Assembly: GCF_040372805.1 (NCBI RefSeq)
Contig: NZ_BAABWJ010000002.1
Span: forward strand, 186,001 to 250,000
Direction of reading: 5' to 3'
Source: Pseudoteredinibacter isoporae_A
Lineage (GTDB): Bacteria; Pseudomonadota; Gammaproteobacteria; Pseudomonadales; Cellvibrionaceae
DNA: 64,000 nucleotides
Below, one piece after another: positions 17,076-25,700 of the stretch. Position 1 is the stretch's first letter. Each line of letters begins with the position of its first letter. A program made the translations under genes and the position numbers. The notes under the pieces were generated by a model. It saw nothing but the letters and a program-made list of their open reading frames with translations. It searched no databases and was not told where the DNA came from.

Positions 17076-17212
17076 TGGCTGACTGTTTGAACAAAACGTT
17101 CAATCTGAAACGTAACTCCGATAACCGCATTGAAACGCGAATGTGAAGCTCCGTGAGAGAACTTCAACGAGCCAAGAGGCTCACCGCAATGCGTAAGATC
17201 AGGAGACAAGCC

Positions 17213-17545
17213 ATGAGCAAGGCAATCGATTTTTGGGTTCGGCCCAACAGCCCTTTTTTGGGGATATCCCCTCAACGATGTGCACAACATATCCATCGTC
17301 AAAACTGTTTCAATGCAGGCGTGCTGGTTCACGACGCACTTTATCTGTACCTGGCGGACGGCAAAATTCCCGGACGTAAAGGGACGATCTATGCGGTGAT
17401 CGCGTATAATCCCCAGAGCAATGAAATCCTTTGGCAACACAATTACCCATGTTTGGAAGAGGCTCTGGAGCAATGCCAACAGCAAGTGAATGCACTGAGC
17501 TTGCCAACGCCCTGCCGGAACGACACTCAGGGCAACGCAGCTTAA
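17213..17545 (+). CDS. Hypothetical protein, 110 aa
   Basis: No family recognised. The frame is open from 17153, but ATG 17213 has AGGAGA seven bases upstream and is the likely start. The protein is soluble with no signal or membrane segment. It contains the segments VRPNSPFLGISPQRC and LYLYLADGKIPGRKGTIYAVIAYNP, probably a small alpha/beta fold, a predicted helix with EEALEQCQQQV, and five cysteines without a metal-binding spacing. It stands between an orphan terminator and an MFS gene 25 bases downstream, with which it may be co-transcribed. Confidence 0.6.
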   Translation: MSKAIDFWVRPNSPFLGISPQRCAQHIHRQNCFNAGVLVHDALYLYLADGKIPGRKGTIYAVIAYNPQSNEILWQHNYPCLEEALEQCQQQVNALSLPTPCRNDTQGNAA

Positions 17546-17579
17546 TACAACAGAGACAATACGGATTGGGTTGCTGGCT

Positions 17580-18785
17580 ATGAATACTATGCAACGTTAT
17601 TTGGGCGTGGTGGGCAGTGCCTCCTTTGCCAATGGCGTTCAGGTGGTTTTGCTGCCCTGGTTGGCTCTTCTGAGTCTGAATTCCTCGGCTCAGGAGCTGG
17701 GTTGGGTTCAGGCCAGTGTCTTATTGCCGAGTTTATTATTGATGCTCCTTGGGGGCGTACTCGCCGATCGTTATCCCAGTGTAAAATACCTCGCGGGGCT
17801 TTATGCGGCCCTGGCGCTAGCCCATTTTTCTTTATTGGGTTTGCTGCATGCCAAAAACCTGCAGCTTCCGGCGCTCATCATTTATGGCATGGTGATCGGA
17901 GCGATCAATGCTTTTATTCAACCGTTGCGAGAACGCTTGTTGGCTAACGTTTCCAACACGACCGTGCAGCGTTCGGTCAGCTGGGCAAGTTTTTTTCAGT
18001 ACAGTCTTCAAGCCAGCGGCGTGCTGCTGGCCGGGCAGATTGATCAAATTGGCATTGGTCCTGTGCTCGCCCTGCAAGTATTGGCGTTGCTGTTGGCGGC
18101 GGGTTTGTGTTTGAGTCTCGGTGAAGTTAAAGCCAAGCGTTTTGAACTCGCTGCCTGGTCCTATGGCTTATCCTACTGCTGGCGCAATAACATCACCCGC
18201 AGCCTGACGGTTCTCGTCGCCTTTAATGGCTTTTTGCATATTGGTGTTTTCGTGGTTGTGCTGCCGCTCCTGGTTCGAGACGTGTATCAACGCAGCGCGG
18301 ATTTTTATGCCTGGTTACAACTCAGCTTTGTGTTAGGCACCATCCTCGCGACCATGGGATTAATACGCCGGGCGGAGGTTCAGCGCCCAGGGCGTGCGCT
18401 GTATCTTTGTGTGTTTTATGCGGCGCTGATTATGTTGGCAATCAGCGCCGGTCCCTTGTTAAGAGGTTTGTTTATTCTGGTGTTTTTCTGGGGCTTGTTG
18501 ACGGGCGTGTCGGCGAGTCTGGGACGCAGCTTGATGCAGTCACAGGCCCCGCAATCTCTGCGCGGACGTTTATTGTCTATCTACCAGCTCGCGCTTTTCG
18601 GTTCGGCGCCATTGGGGGCAATTGCCGCAGGTTATGGTGCTGAACATTTTGGCCTGCAAATCGTATTACAGATTTCAGCCGGGGCGAGTGTTTTATTATT
18701 TGTGTCGGCGTATTTTCTGAAAAGTCTATGGCGCGTCGAACAGGGTACTGATCAAGACATAAAACCTGATCAGTCGGTTTCCTAG
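17580..18785 (+). CDS. MFS transporter, EntS/MFS_3-like exporter
   Basis: About 400 aa with 10-12 hydrophobic helices. GGVLADRYPSVKY after the second helix is the conserved MFS loop-2 motif, and the overall pattern (ASVLLPSLLLMLLGG, then NAFIQPLRERLLANV) resembles the EntS-type exporter subfamily, which usually exports siderophores or drugs. ATG 17580 is chosen; TTG 17571 is an alternative. Its last four bases overlap the convergent methyltransferase gene. No siderophore genes are nearby, so the substrate is open. Confidence 0.8.
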   Translation: MNTMQRYLGVVGSASFANGVQVVLLPWLALLSLNSSAQELGWVQASVLLPSLLLMLLGGVLADRYPSVKYLAGLYAALALAHFSLLGLLHAKNLQLPALIIYGMVIGAINAFIQPLRERLLANVSNTTVQRSVSWASFFQYSLQASGVLLAGQIDQIGIGPVLALQVLALLLAAGLCLSLGEVKAKRFELAAWSYGLSYCWRNNITRSLTVLVAFNGFLHIGVFVVVLPLLVRDVYQRSADFYAWLQLSFVLGTILATMGLIRRAEVQRPGRALYLCVFYAALIMLAISAGPLLRGLFILVFFWGLLTGVSASLGRSLMQSQAPQSLRGRLLSIYQLALFGSAPLGAIAAGYGAEHFGLQIVLQISAGASVLLFVSAYFLKSLWRVEQGTDQDIKPDQSVS

Positions 18786-19567
18786 ATCTGACCACGAAAC
18801 GCAATCAAGCTGGCCGTTACGGCAACATTTAATGATTCCACCTGATTGTTCATCGGGATGGCGAGCATTTTATTGCAGCGTTCGCTGACCAATTCACTGA
18901 CACCGTGGGTTTCATTCCCCAAGACAAAGATATTGGCTTTATTGCTGGGCACATCTTTCAATTGAGCCTTGGCGTGTGATGACAGACCGTACACATCGGC
19001 AGGGTGTTGATCGTGTTGGCGAAAATCTTCCAGGCAGCGATGCAGTTGTTTGCAACGTAAAATACGGGTACGGAACAGGGTGCCGGTACTGGCTTTAATA
19101 ACCAGTGCATCCAGTTTGGCGCACCCTTTTTCCGGAAGAATCAAACCGTCCACAAAACCGGCGCAAACCGAGCGAATAATCATGCCCAGATTTTGTGGGT
19201 TGGTAATACTGTCCACTGCGAGCAGTTGGTAATTAGGCTTACTCGGTGCTCGTAAAAACGCCTTATAGTCGCCGTAGGCCTGGCAAATTAAGTCGGCCGC
19301 GACGCCCTGGTCCTGTTTGGCATTCTTTGAAATTCGCGACAGCCCTTGGCGATCGTGATAAACAATTTCCGCCCCTCGAGCTTCAGCAAGTTGGATGATC
19401 TCTTCTACGATGCCGTCGCTGCGATTCGTCTTTGCCAAATGCAATCGATGCAGGTCGATGCTTGTGTCCTGCAAGGCTTCCAACACTGGCTTGCGTCCGA
19501 AGACAGTAAGCAGACTGTCGAAGAAGCGTTTGCGTTCAAGGTATTCAGGACTGTCGTTTTGACTCAT
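18782..19567 (-). CDS. TrmH/SpoU-family RNA 2'-O-methyltransferase
   Basis: SPOUT-fold methyltransferase with the three family motifs: NPQNLGMIIR (motif 1, substrate/catalytic Arg), IFVLGNETHG (motif 2), and IPMNNQVESLNVAVTASL (motif 3, forming the knotted SAM site). The first 90 residues form a substrate-binding N-domain as in RlmB and TrmH. It methylates ribose in rRNA or tRNA in the cytosol, but which nucleotide cannot be told from sequence alone. At 261 aa it is the usual length of RlmB-type enzymes. Confidence 0.88.
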   Translation of the reverse strand: MSQNDSPEYLERKRFFDSLLTVFGRKPVLEALQDTSIDLHRLHLAKTNRSDGIVEEIIQLAEARGAEIVYHDRQGLSRISKNAKQDQGVAADLICQAYGDYKAFLRAPSKPNYQLLAVDSITNPQNLGMIIRSVCAGFVDGLILPEKGCAKLDALVIKASTGTLFRTRILRCKQLHRCLEDFRQHDQHPADVYGLSSHAKAQLKDVPSNKANIFVLGNETHGVSELVSERCNKMLAIPMNNQVESLNVAVTASLIAFRGQI

Positions 19568-19774
19568 AACATCGAATGGTGTGCGGATTCAGAAAGGGCG
19601 CAGTATACCGGCATTGCGGCTAAAACTGACAGTTTCTTGGCCCGGGTCGATGATTTTTTGTTTTTGGGCCTGAACAGGGGTGCAGCGACTTAAAAAAGTC
19701 GGTATGTTTGCCCTTCATATAATTTATTGTTGTCCATTGCCATCATTCATAAAATTTATAAGGGGCTATTTCAT

Positions 19775-20233
19775 ATGAACATTATCAAACGGGAAGATAT
19801 CGAATCGGTTATCGGTCAGGTTTCCGAGCCAAGCCCATGGCACACCATTACCCAAGAGCAAATCAATGTGTTTGCCGATTGCACGTTGGACCATCAGTTC
19901 ATTCATGTTGATCCGGAGAAGGCCAAGCAGACGCCCTTTGGCACCACTATTGCGCACGGGTTTTTGAGTTTATCTTTGCTTTCCCATTTCGCCGAGAGCT
20001 GTGGTTTTGTGATGGAAGGTACCCAGATGGGGGTGAACTATGGCTGTGATAAAGTGCGCTTCTTAGCGCCGGTTAAGGTGAACAGCCGAATTCGTGGTGT
20101 GGCCAAGTTGCAATCCATTGAAGAGAAGCATCCCGGCCAATTTATGATTAAGTCCGAATACACGGTGGAGATTGAAGGCGAAGATAAGCCGGCTTTGATC
20201 GCTGAGTGGATTGCCATGGTATTTGTTGCCTGA
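19775..20233 (+). CDS. MaoC-like (R)-specific enoyl-CoA hydratase/dehydratase
   Basis: Single hot-dog domain of 152 aa. The signature F-A-D-C-T-L-D-H-Q-F-I-H-V-D-P (Asp and His of the hydratase 2 motif) followed by GTTIAHGFLSLSLL is diagnostic of MaoC-type hydratases, which hydrate trans-2-enoyl-CoA in fatty acid or polyhydroxyalkanoate metabolism. ATG 19775 has AGGGG nine bases upstream; the frame is open from 19727. A TATAAT at 19718-19723 is a possible -10 box. It is followed 44 bases on by an SDR of the multifunctional beta-oxidation type, a sensible functional pair. Confidence 0.9.
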   Translation: MNIIKREDIESVIGQVSEPSPWHTITQEQINVFADCTLDHQFIHVDPEKAKQTPFGTTIAHGFLSLSLLSHFAESCGFVMEGTQMGVNYGCDKVRFLAPVKVNSRIRGVAKLQSIEEKHPGQFMIKSEYTVEIEGEDKPALIAEWIAMVFVA

Positions 20234-20277
20234 GGGCAGAAAAAACGTTTTGACGATTGCTGGAACGAGGAAGAGCA

Positions 20278-21195
20278 ATGAGTGTTGATTTTAGTGGCCG
20301 CGTGGCCATCGTAACGGGTGCCGGTAACGGCTTGGGCCGCAGCCATGCCTTGGAGCTTGCCAAACGGGGTGCCAAGGTTGTTGTGAATGATCTGGGAGGC
20401 GCTCGCGATGGCACGGGTGCTTCCAGTGCCGCCGCCGATGAAGTGGTGAACTTGATTGTCGCAGCCGGCGGTGAAGCGTTCGCCCACGGTGCGAATGTTG
20501 CCAAGTTTGATGAAGTGGAAGATATGGTCAAGCAGGCCATGGAGCGCTGGGGACGCGTTGATATTCTGATCAACAATGCGGGCATCCTGCGCGACAAGTC
20601 ATTCAGCAAGATGGAATTGGCCGATTTTCAGCTGGTGATGGATGTTCATCTGATGGGGACGGTGAACTGCTGTAAAGCGGTTTGGGAAATCATGAAAGAG
20701 CAGCAGTACGGCCGTATCGTGATGACCACATCATCCAGTGGTCTGTATGGCAATTTCGGCCAGACCAATTACGGTGCGGCGAAAATGGCCGTGATTGGCC
20801 TGATGAATACTCTGGTGTTGGAAGGTCAGAAATACGATATCCGCGTGAACGCTTTGGCGCCAACAGCGGGCACGCGTATGACAGAAGACTTGATGCCTGA
20901 AGAAATCCTGGCGATGCTTAAGCCAGAGTCCGTTACGGCAGGTGCTCTGACGTTGGTTACCGATGAAGCGCCTAATAAACTGATTCTCTGTGCGGGCGCG
21001 GGTGGCTATGCAGTGTCAAAGATTGTGGAAACCGAAGGCATCTTTTTGCCGGAATCTGACCAAAACCCTGAGGCCGTATTGGCTCAGTGGGATACGGTCG
21101 TTGCGAGCGAGGGTGAACGAGAATTGGAAAGCGGCGCCAAGCAAAGTGAGAAGTTCCTCACAAAAGCGATGACGGCTTTACAGGGCGCATCCTAG
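20278..21195 (+). CDS. Short-chain dehydrogenase, HSD17B4-like 3-hydroxyacyl-CoA dehydrogenase
   Basis: Classical SDR of 305 aa: TGAGNGLG nucleotide motif, NNAGILRD, catalytic Ser in TSSSG and YGAAK (YxxxK). The segments DLGGARDGTG and the extended C-terminus resemble the N-terminal dehydrogenase domain of peroxisomal multifunctional enzyme 2, which oxidises (R)-3-hydroxyacyl-CoA. With the MaoC hydratase just upstream it could form a split version of that enzyme. ATG 20278 follows GAGGAAGAG. A strong terminator follows 30 bases after the stop. Confidence 0.9.
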   Translation: MSVDFSGRVAIVTGAGNGLGRSHALELAKRGAKVVVNDLGGARDGTGASSAAADEVVNLIVAAGGEAFAHGANVAKFDEVEDMVKQAMERWGRVDILINNAGILRDKSFSKMELADFQLVMDVHLMGTVNCCKAVWEIMKEQQYGRIVMTTSSSGLYGNFGQTNYGAAKMAVIGLMNTLVLEGQKYDIRVNALAPTAGTRMTEDLMPEEILAMLKPESVTAGALTLVTDEAPNKLILCAGAGGYAVSKIVETEGIFLPESDQNPEAVLAQWDTVVASEGERELESGAKQSEKFLTKAMTALQGAS

Positions 21196-21225
21196 GGCTC
21201 AAATCAGTAAGTATTTGATACTCTT

Positions 21226-21261
21226 AAAAAAACCAGCAGAAGTGTATTCTGCTGGTTTTTT
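21226..21261. terminator. Bidirectional intrinsic terminator after the SDR
   Basis: AAAAAACCAGCAGA and TCTGCTGGTTTTTT flank a 7-base loop, giving an 8-bp GC-containing stem with A/T runs on both sides. Confidence 0.9.
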
Positions 21262-21389
21262 ATTGCCTGCGCTTACGGTGTCACTTAACCCGCGATTCCT
21301 TCGTCTAATCGAAGGTCATAACCTTTTTGACCCAGAAAGCTCTCAGGTCATGCTATGGTTAATCTCTAAATTCATATTGTGGGGGCAGT

Positions 21390-21968
21390 ATGCGAATCAC
21401 AGGAAGTAAGGTTGCTCGTTGGAAGCAGCCCATGATCATTACAGCCGCAATACTGATGAGTGCGGCTGGTGTCGTACATTCCAAAGCTCTGGATCGTGGC
21501 AGCGATGCCCCAGAGGTCTTGGTTCAGACGCCGTTGACGGCTCAATGGCAGCTTCAGTCTGGTCCACAGTACTGGCAACAGAGTTCTTCGATGGGAGGCA
21601 GTGCCTATTCCCAGGCGAGTAAACCTCTATCGCTGTCGATGTTCACGGTCAGTGGCCCGATTCAGGGTCAAGCGGCCGCCTATAGCGCGTCGGCGTTGAG
21701 TGTCGCGTTTGATTTCGCGCCCAAGCGCTGTGAAGATCGGCGTTTGATTCAATGGCCTGCGCCTGCTTATTGGGGAGATCTCGTGCAAATCCGCAACGCG
21801 GCTTTTTCTGGAGACTGGGGGCAAGTCTTAAGTTTGTCACTGGCCCAGGTTAAAGCCCTTCCAAACTATTCCTCGGTAATGGCTGAGCACATCAATTTGA
21901 TCGCCAATCGTCATTTGGAATTTCTGGTGGATTATAAACGTCGTTTGCTGAGCGTTGTTTGGCCATAA
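21390..21968 (+). CDS. Hypothetical exported protein, 192 aa
   Basis: No family recognised. Residues 13-32 (KQPMIITAAILMSAAGVVHS) look like a Sec signal peptide with cleavage near Ala33. A Ser/Gln-rich part (QYWQQSSSMGGSAYSQ) follows, then a compact C-terminal half with the single pattern PKRCEDRRLIQWPAPAYWGDLV. The ATG lies six bases after GGGGG. The gene is monocistronic, bounded by two strong terminators. A periplasmic or surface location is inferred from the signal alone. Confidence 0.6.
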   Translation: MRITGSKVARWKQPMIITAAILMSAAGVVHSKALDRGSDAPEVLVQTPLTAQWQLQSGPQYWQQSSSMGGSAYSQASKPLSLSMFTVSGPIQGQAAAYSASALSVAFDFAPKRCEDRRLIQWPAPAYWGDLVQIRNAAFSGDWGQVLSLSLAQVKALPNYSSVMAEHINLIANRHLEFLVDYKRRLLSVVWP

Positions 21969-22021
21969 GCCTGGCGCTTCGTTAAATTGTATTGTTGGGG
22001 GCAGACCTTGTCGTTTGCCAC

Positions 22022-22050
22022 AAAAAAGCCCGAGCATCTCGGGCTTTTTT
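22022..22050. terminator. Bidirectional terminator
   Basis: AAAAAAGCCCGAG, loop CAT, CTCGGGCTTTTTT: a perfect 7-bp GC-rich stem with six-base A/T flanks. It separates the exported protein gene from the convergent terC-like gene. Confidence 0.92.
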
Positions 22051-22076
22051 GTGGGTTGTGAAAACCAAGGAAGTAC

Positions 22077-22865
22077 TTAGACGTTGACGCCTTGTTTCTG
22101 CGCTTCCAACTTGCGGCGATATTTGGATTGGATGATATCCACAATCACCAGTACGGTCACTGAGAAGTAGAAAGTCGCTTTCGACATCGGCTCGACCGGG
22201 TGGCCAAAGAGTTTCAGGTGTGCCTGATGGCCGCCTTCACCCAGTAATACCACACCTACAATCAGAAGAATGAATAAGCCCAACACTTCGTACTTGCGAT
22301 TCGCTTGGATAAATTCGGTAACTCGGTCCGCAAGCAGGTACATCGCGGCACCGGAAGCCAGAATGGCGACAGCCAATACGGCAAAAACATCCGTAATTGC
22401 CAGTGCAGAAAGAATCGAATCAAAACTGAAAATCAAGTTCATAAAGACGATCATCGCAGTGACTTTCATTGCTGAGCTGGCCTGGCGTTCGCTGTGTTCC
22501 GTTGCCAGATCGTCAATCGACAGCAGGTGAAAGATCTCTTTTACGGCAGTGTACATAATAAAGACGCCACCAAAGAGAAACACGATCGTAGCAAAATTAA
22601 AGGAGCCTTCAATCACGCCTGTCCAGTTAATATCAAAAAACGGTTCTGTGAGAGAGGAGATCAGTTTGATCATCACAAACAGCAGGACCACTCGGAGCGC
22701 GACGGCAATGATAATACCCCAGCGTCTAACGGCCGCTTGTTGGGCTGCTGGCGCTCGTTGGGATTCAATGGAAATGTATAAAAGGTTGTCGAAGCCCAGT
22801 ACGGCTTGCAGAAAAATCAATACCGCCAGATTGGCGAAATTTTCGACGCTTAGAAGTTCGGCCAT
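22077..22865 (-). CDS. TerC-family integral membrane protein
   Basis: 262 aa with about seven membrane helices. The characteristic acidic residues lie in helices: LGFDNLLYI (near residue 25) and FSFDSILSALAITD (near 155), the paired Asp motifs of TerC proteins. The family is linked to tellurite resistance and, for Alx and MeeY/MeeF relatives, to manganese export during protein secretion. No ter cluster surrounds it, so a manganese or metal-homeostasis role is the more likely one. A terminator follows the gene. Confidence 0.88.
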   Translation of the reverse strand: MAELLSVENFANLAVLIFLQAVLGFDNLLYISIESQRAPAAQQAAVRRWGIIIAVALRVVLLFVMIKLISSLTEPFFDINWTGVIEGSFNFATIVFLFGGVFIMYTAVKEIFHLLSIDDLATEHSERQASSAMKVTAMIVFMNLIFSFDSILSALAITDVFAVLAVAILASGAAMYLLADRVTEFIQANRKYEVLGLFILLIVGVVLLGEGGHQAHLKLFGHPVEPMSKATFYFSVTVLVIVDIIQSKYRRKLEAQKQGVNV

Positions 22866-22968
22866 GAAAACATCCTGATGTTTTACGGTTTATTGTGAGG
22901 AGCTATTGTAAATAGCCTAATGCACCCTGGCTATACATTGGCTTAACCAATGGCATTGAATGCCCTGA

Positions 22969-23451
22969 TTAATCCGTGTTAATTACCTTCGCTAAATACT
23001 TCCCCTGATAACTGGCGCTGGGTTTTTGTTTGGGCGACTGGCCAATGGGGTAAATGTCTACACTGAGTTGAACTTTGGCACTCCCCCCATGAGACAGAGA
23101 ATCAACAAAGTGTTGATAATCCTGAGCGGTGACTTTGGCGATGCTGTAAAAATCGTGTTCAATCGGAGCGCTGAAACGCTGTTCGCTGTGATAGACCACT
23201 ACCTGGGCGGGTAGATTCAGGTGTCGACTGATAAGCGTGACAAGACTCCATCCCGAGAGGGTTGCCAAAGTGGCGATGCTGCCCCCAAATGCGGTGTGTT
23301 TGTCATTAAGGTTAGGCGTTAACGGTAACTCGGTACGGAGTTCTGCACCGATGCTGGGTTCACAGTGAAAGGCCCGAAATTGGAAGCCCATGTGTTGGCT
23401 CAGCGGAATGTCCCGGTGAATTTCTTGAGTGAAGTCATCCAAATGCATCAT
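22969..23451 (-). CDS. YiiD-type hot-dog thioesterase domain protein
   Basis: 160 aa, resembling the C-terminal thioesterase-like domain of E. coli YiiD: PLTPNLNDKHTAFGGSIATLATLSGW (hot-dog helix with the ND..TAFGGS motif) and an FSAPIEHDFYSIAKV strand. It presumably hydrolyses a short acyl-CoA. Its start overlaps the stop of the TRIC channel gene by four bases, so these genes form a translationally coupled leftward group with the DUF2520 gene. Start could be Met1 or Met2. Confidence 0.8.
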   Translation of the reverse strand: MMHLDDFTQEIHRDIPLSQHMGFQFRAFHCEPSIGAELRTELPLTPNLNDKHTAFGGSIATLATLSGWSLVTLISRHLNLPAQVVVYHSEQRFSAPIEHDFYSIAKVTAQDYQHFVDSLSHGGSAKVQLSVDIYPIGQSPKQKPSASYQGKYLAKVINTD

Positions 23452-24086
23452 TTTTTCACTCGATAAGGGTCTCGGTCACCAAACACCGGCAGTCCCCAGT
23501 GCCAATATATCGCCGCCATTCGAAGGCAGAAGATGAAGCTCATGGACAGGGCCATAGCGAATAACTGACCGAGGCCCATCATCTGCAAAGCAATATACGC
23601 TGCGCTGCCCAGGATACAGACGGTGGCATACAATTCCTGCTTGAGGATCATGGGGGTGTCCTGAACCAGAACGTCGCGCAGCATGCCTCCAGCAACACCG
23701 GTAAAGGTACCCATAATAACCGCGATCAAATAGCTGACACCGACATCCAGGGCTTTTTGTGTTCCGACAATGACAAAAAAAGCGAGGCCGAGGGCGTCGG
23801 CTGACAAGAGCACGCGTTTGGGTAAATCGCCGTAGAGGCGTAATACAATAACCGTTATGGCCGCGGCGGTGGCGATGGTATAAAACACGCTGTTGTCCTG
23901 AATCCAGAATACTGGCACATCCAAGAGAATATCCCTCAACGTTCCACCGCCTATTGCAGTTAAAGAGGCGAGCACTAAAACCCCGAAACCGTCGAGTTGT
24001 TTGCGGTGCGCCAGTAAGGTGCCCGAAGCCGCAAATACCGCGATGCCTAAAAAATCAAATATTGCGAACCAGAGTTGGCTTGTCAT
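23448..24086 (-). CDS. TRIC-family cation channel protein (YicG/UPF0126 type)
   Basis: 212 aa with seven hydrophobic helices in two pseudo-repeats. Each repeat has the kinked GGG/GGM motif: TAIGGGTLRDILLD (near 46) and GVAGGMLRDVLVQD (near 132). Such proteins form trimeric monovalent-cation channels in the inner membrane. The gene overlaps the genes on both sides by four bases. Its biological role in bacteria is little known and no local clue is seen. Confidence 0.9.
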   Translation of the reverse strand: MTSQLWFAIFDFLGIAVFAASGTLLAHRKQLDGFGVLVLASLTAIGGGTLRDILLDVPVFWIQDNSVFYTIATAAAITVIVLRLYGDLPKRVLLSADALGLAFFVIVGTQKALDVGVSYLIAVIMGTFTGVAGGMLRDVLVQDTPMILKQELYATVCILGSAAYIALQMMGLGQLFAMALSMSFIFCLRMAAIYWHWGLPVFGDRDPYRVKK

Positions 24087-24958
24087 TCTTCAAATATTCC
24101 ACGTAACTTTTGCAGCTTAGCGTTGAGCTCTTCACTGTTGTCTCTCTGTAGGGCCAGGCGCGTTGTGTGCTTTGCCATATCGCGGTAGAGCTCGGCCAGT
24201 TGTGAATGGTTGTTTTCCAGAGCCTGCCATTGTGCCGTGACAAAATCATGATCGCCACGTGCAATCGGGCCCGTCAGGGCATTGGCCGGGCCTTGCTGGC
24301 GAATATTTTCGAGGGTGCCCGAAAGCAGAGGTTGCAACAGGGTATCGGCCAGTTGTTGATCGATGCCCGCTGCTGCAAAAGCTTGGTGGCTGGCGGCGAT
24401 CAGAGGGGCCAGATAATTGCAGGCAATAACGGAGGCGGCGTGATACAGCCACTTGTTTCCCTCAATCGCAAAACAGTGTCCACCGATCTGCTCAAAAGCC
24501 GGCAGTAAGGCCGCCAAGGCTTCAGCGTCACCTTCGTAAGCACAGTGGCTGCCCGCAAATTGCGTGAGCGACTGTGCGGGTTGGGCAAAGCTGTGGAGTG
24601 GGTGGATGCTGGCGATAAATGCCCCTTGAGCTTGCAGGCGGTTCAGTTCGGAACTCGATAAAGCGCCGCTGCAGTGGAACACAATATCGCCCGGGCGGAT
24701 GATGTGCTTAAGAGATTCACAAGCGTTTGCAAAAGCACTGTCGGGTGTTGAGACAAGCCAGATATCACTGCTGCTCAAGGCGTCAGAGTTACTCAAGCAT
24801 TGGGCGGATTCAGCACCGATAAAATCCCGGGCATCAAGGCAGGTGCTTTGAGTGCGACAGTACAACTGTTGAATGTCGAAATACGCCTGTTGGTGCCATA
24901 ACTTTGCCAGTGTTTGCCCGAGGCGACCGGCTCCATAGATCGAAAGTGAGGCAGGCAT
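24083..24958 (-). CDS. Rossmann-like and DUF2520 domain oxidoreductase
   Basis: 291 aa. The N-terminus has a nucleotide-binding GAGRLGQTLA motif (residues 9-18) and a strand-turn VSTPDSAF. The middle HPLHSFAQP and a helical C-terminal half (ANALTGPIARGD) define the DUF2520 domain, similar in plan to NADP-dependent pyrroline-5-carboxylate or ketopantoate reductases. It heads a three-gene coupled group with the TRIC channel and the thioesterase. Substrate unknown. Confidence 0.85.
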   Translation of the reverse strand: MPASLSIYGAGRLGQTLAKLWHQQAYFDIQQLYCRTQSTCLDARDFIGAESAQCLSNSDALSSSDIWLVSTPDSAFANACESLKHIIRPGDIVFHCSGALSSSELNRLQAQGAFIASIHPLHSFAQPAQSLTQFAGSHCAYEGDAEALAALLPAFEQIGGHCFAIEGNKWLYHAASVIACNYLAPLIAASHQAFAAAGIDQQLADTLLQPLLSGTLENIRQQGPANALTGPIARGDHDFVTAQWQALENNHSQLAELYRDMAKHTTRLALQRDNSEELNAKLQKLRGIFEE

Positions 24959-25076
24959 ATTGGAATTCTCTCTGGCGATAGGGAAGTGGCGCCATTATAG
25001 AGTGCTCGACGGTGGGCGTCAGCCAGGGCCAGACAGCTTTGATTCTGTTGACCCTGATGAAGGTGGCTGAAGGGGC

Positions 25077-25481
25077 TTAATGGCTTTCGAGCAGAGCTTT
25101 CAGTACATGTTTGCGGCTGATCAGGCCGATCAGTTTGCCGTTTTTAACGACGGGGTAGTTTTTGGGTTTACCGCTCATCATGACTTCAGCCAGTTCGATG
25201 ATACTTGTGTCCGGGTCGACCGTGACCGGGTTATTGAACATCACGCTGGTGACGCGAATGGGGGCCTCCTGATAGAACGAGCCGTTAAGCATATCTTTCA
25301 TGCAATCGTGCTCGGAAACAAAACCCACGACCTGTTGCTGTTCATCCACCACGGGGGCACCCAGCACCCCGGCGGACAGCAGGCTGTCCACGGCTTCACG
25401 AATATTTGCCGTGTAGGGAATCGCATGTGGATCGTGGTCCATAAAATCGGCGATGGTTAAGCTTTTGACGGCCAATTCCAT
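25077..25481 (-). CDS. Tandem CBS-domain protein
   Basis: 134 aa consisting of two CBS motifs (residues about 10-65 and 75-130), with ends such as VVGFVSEHDCMKDM and LIGLISRKHVLKAL. Stand-alone CBS pairs bind adenine nucleotides and modulate a partner protein. It lies 219 bases downstream of pdxJ on the same strand; no partner is evident. Confidence 0.88.
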   Translation of the reverse strand: MELAVKSLTIADFMDHDPHAIPYTANIREAVDSLLSAGVLGAPVVDEQQQVVGFVSEHDCMKDMLNGSFYQEAPIRVTSVMFNNPVTVDPDTSIIELAEVMMSGKPKNYPVVKNGKLIGLISRKHVLKALLESH

Positions 25482-25700
25482 AATCAGCTCCTTTTGCTGG
25501 AAATGGGAAGTGAGCCGGGCCTCTACCGCTCTACGCGGCCAGGCTCTCAGTCCATATTAGACCTCGTATGCGCAGTCCACAAGTCTATATTAGTGGGAGC
25601 TGATTTATGTTGGCTAAGGCATTGAAGCAAAGGGGGAGGGAAGGTCCAAGTGCATTCGCGCTCGCCGATCAGCAAGCGCGTGCTGGATAACGGGGTCAGC

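Larger units (their letters stand above)
16599..17212. other. 614-base region between decarboxylase and orphan gene
   Basis: It contains the promoter and inverted repeat of the leftward decarboxylase at its left edge. A good rightward terminator (17027-17075) has no gene upstream of it, so the 16650-17026 stretch may encode a small RNA or a leader. A 63-codon minus-strand frame (16807-16998) has no coding signs and is not called. Confidence 0.45.
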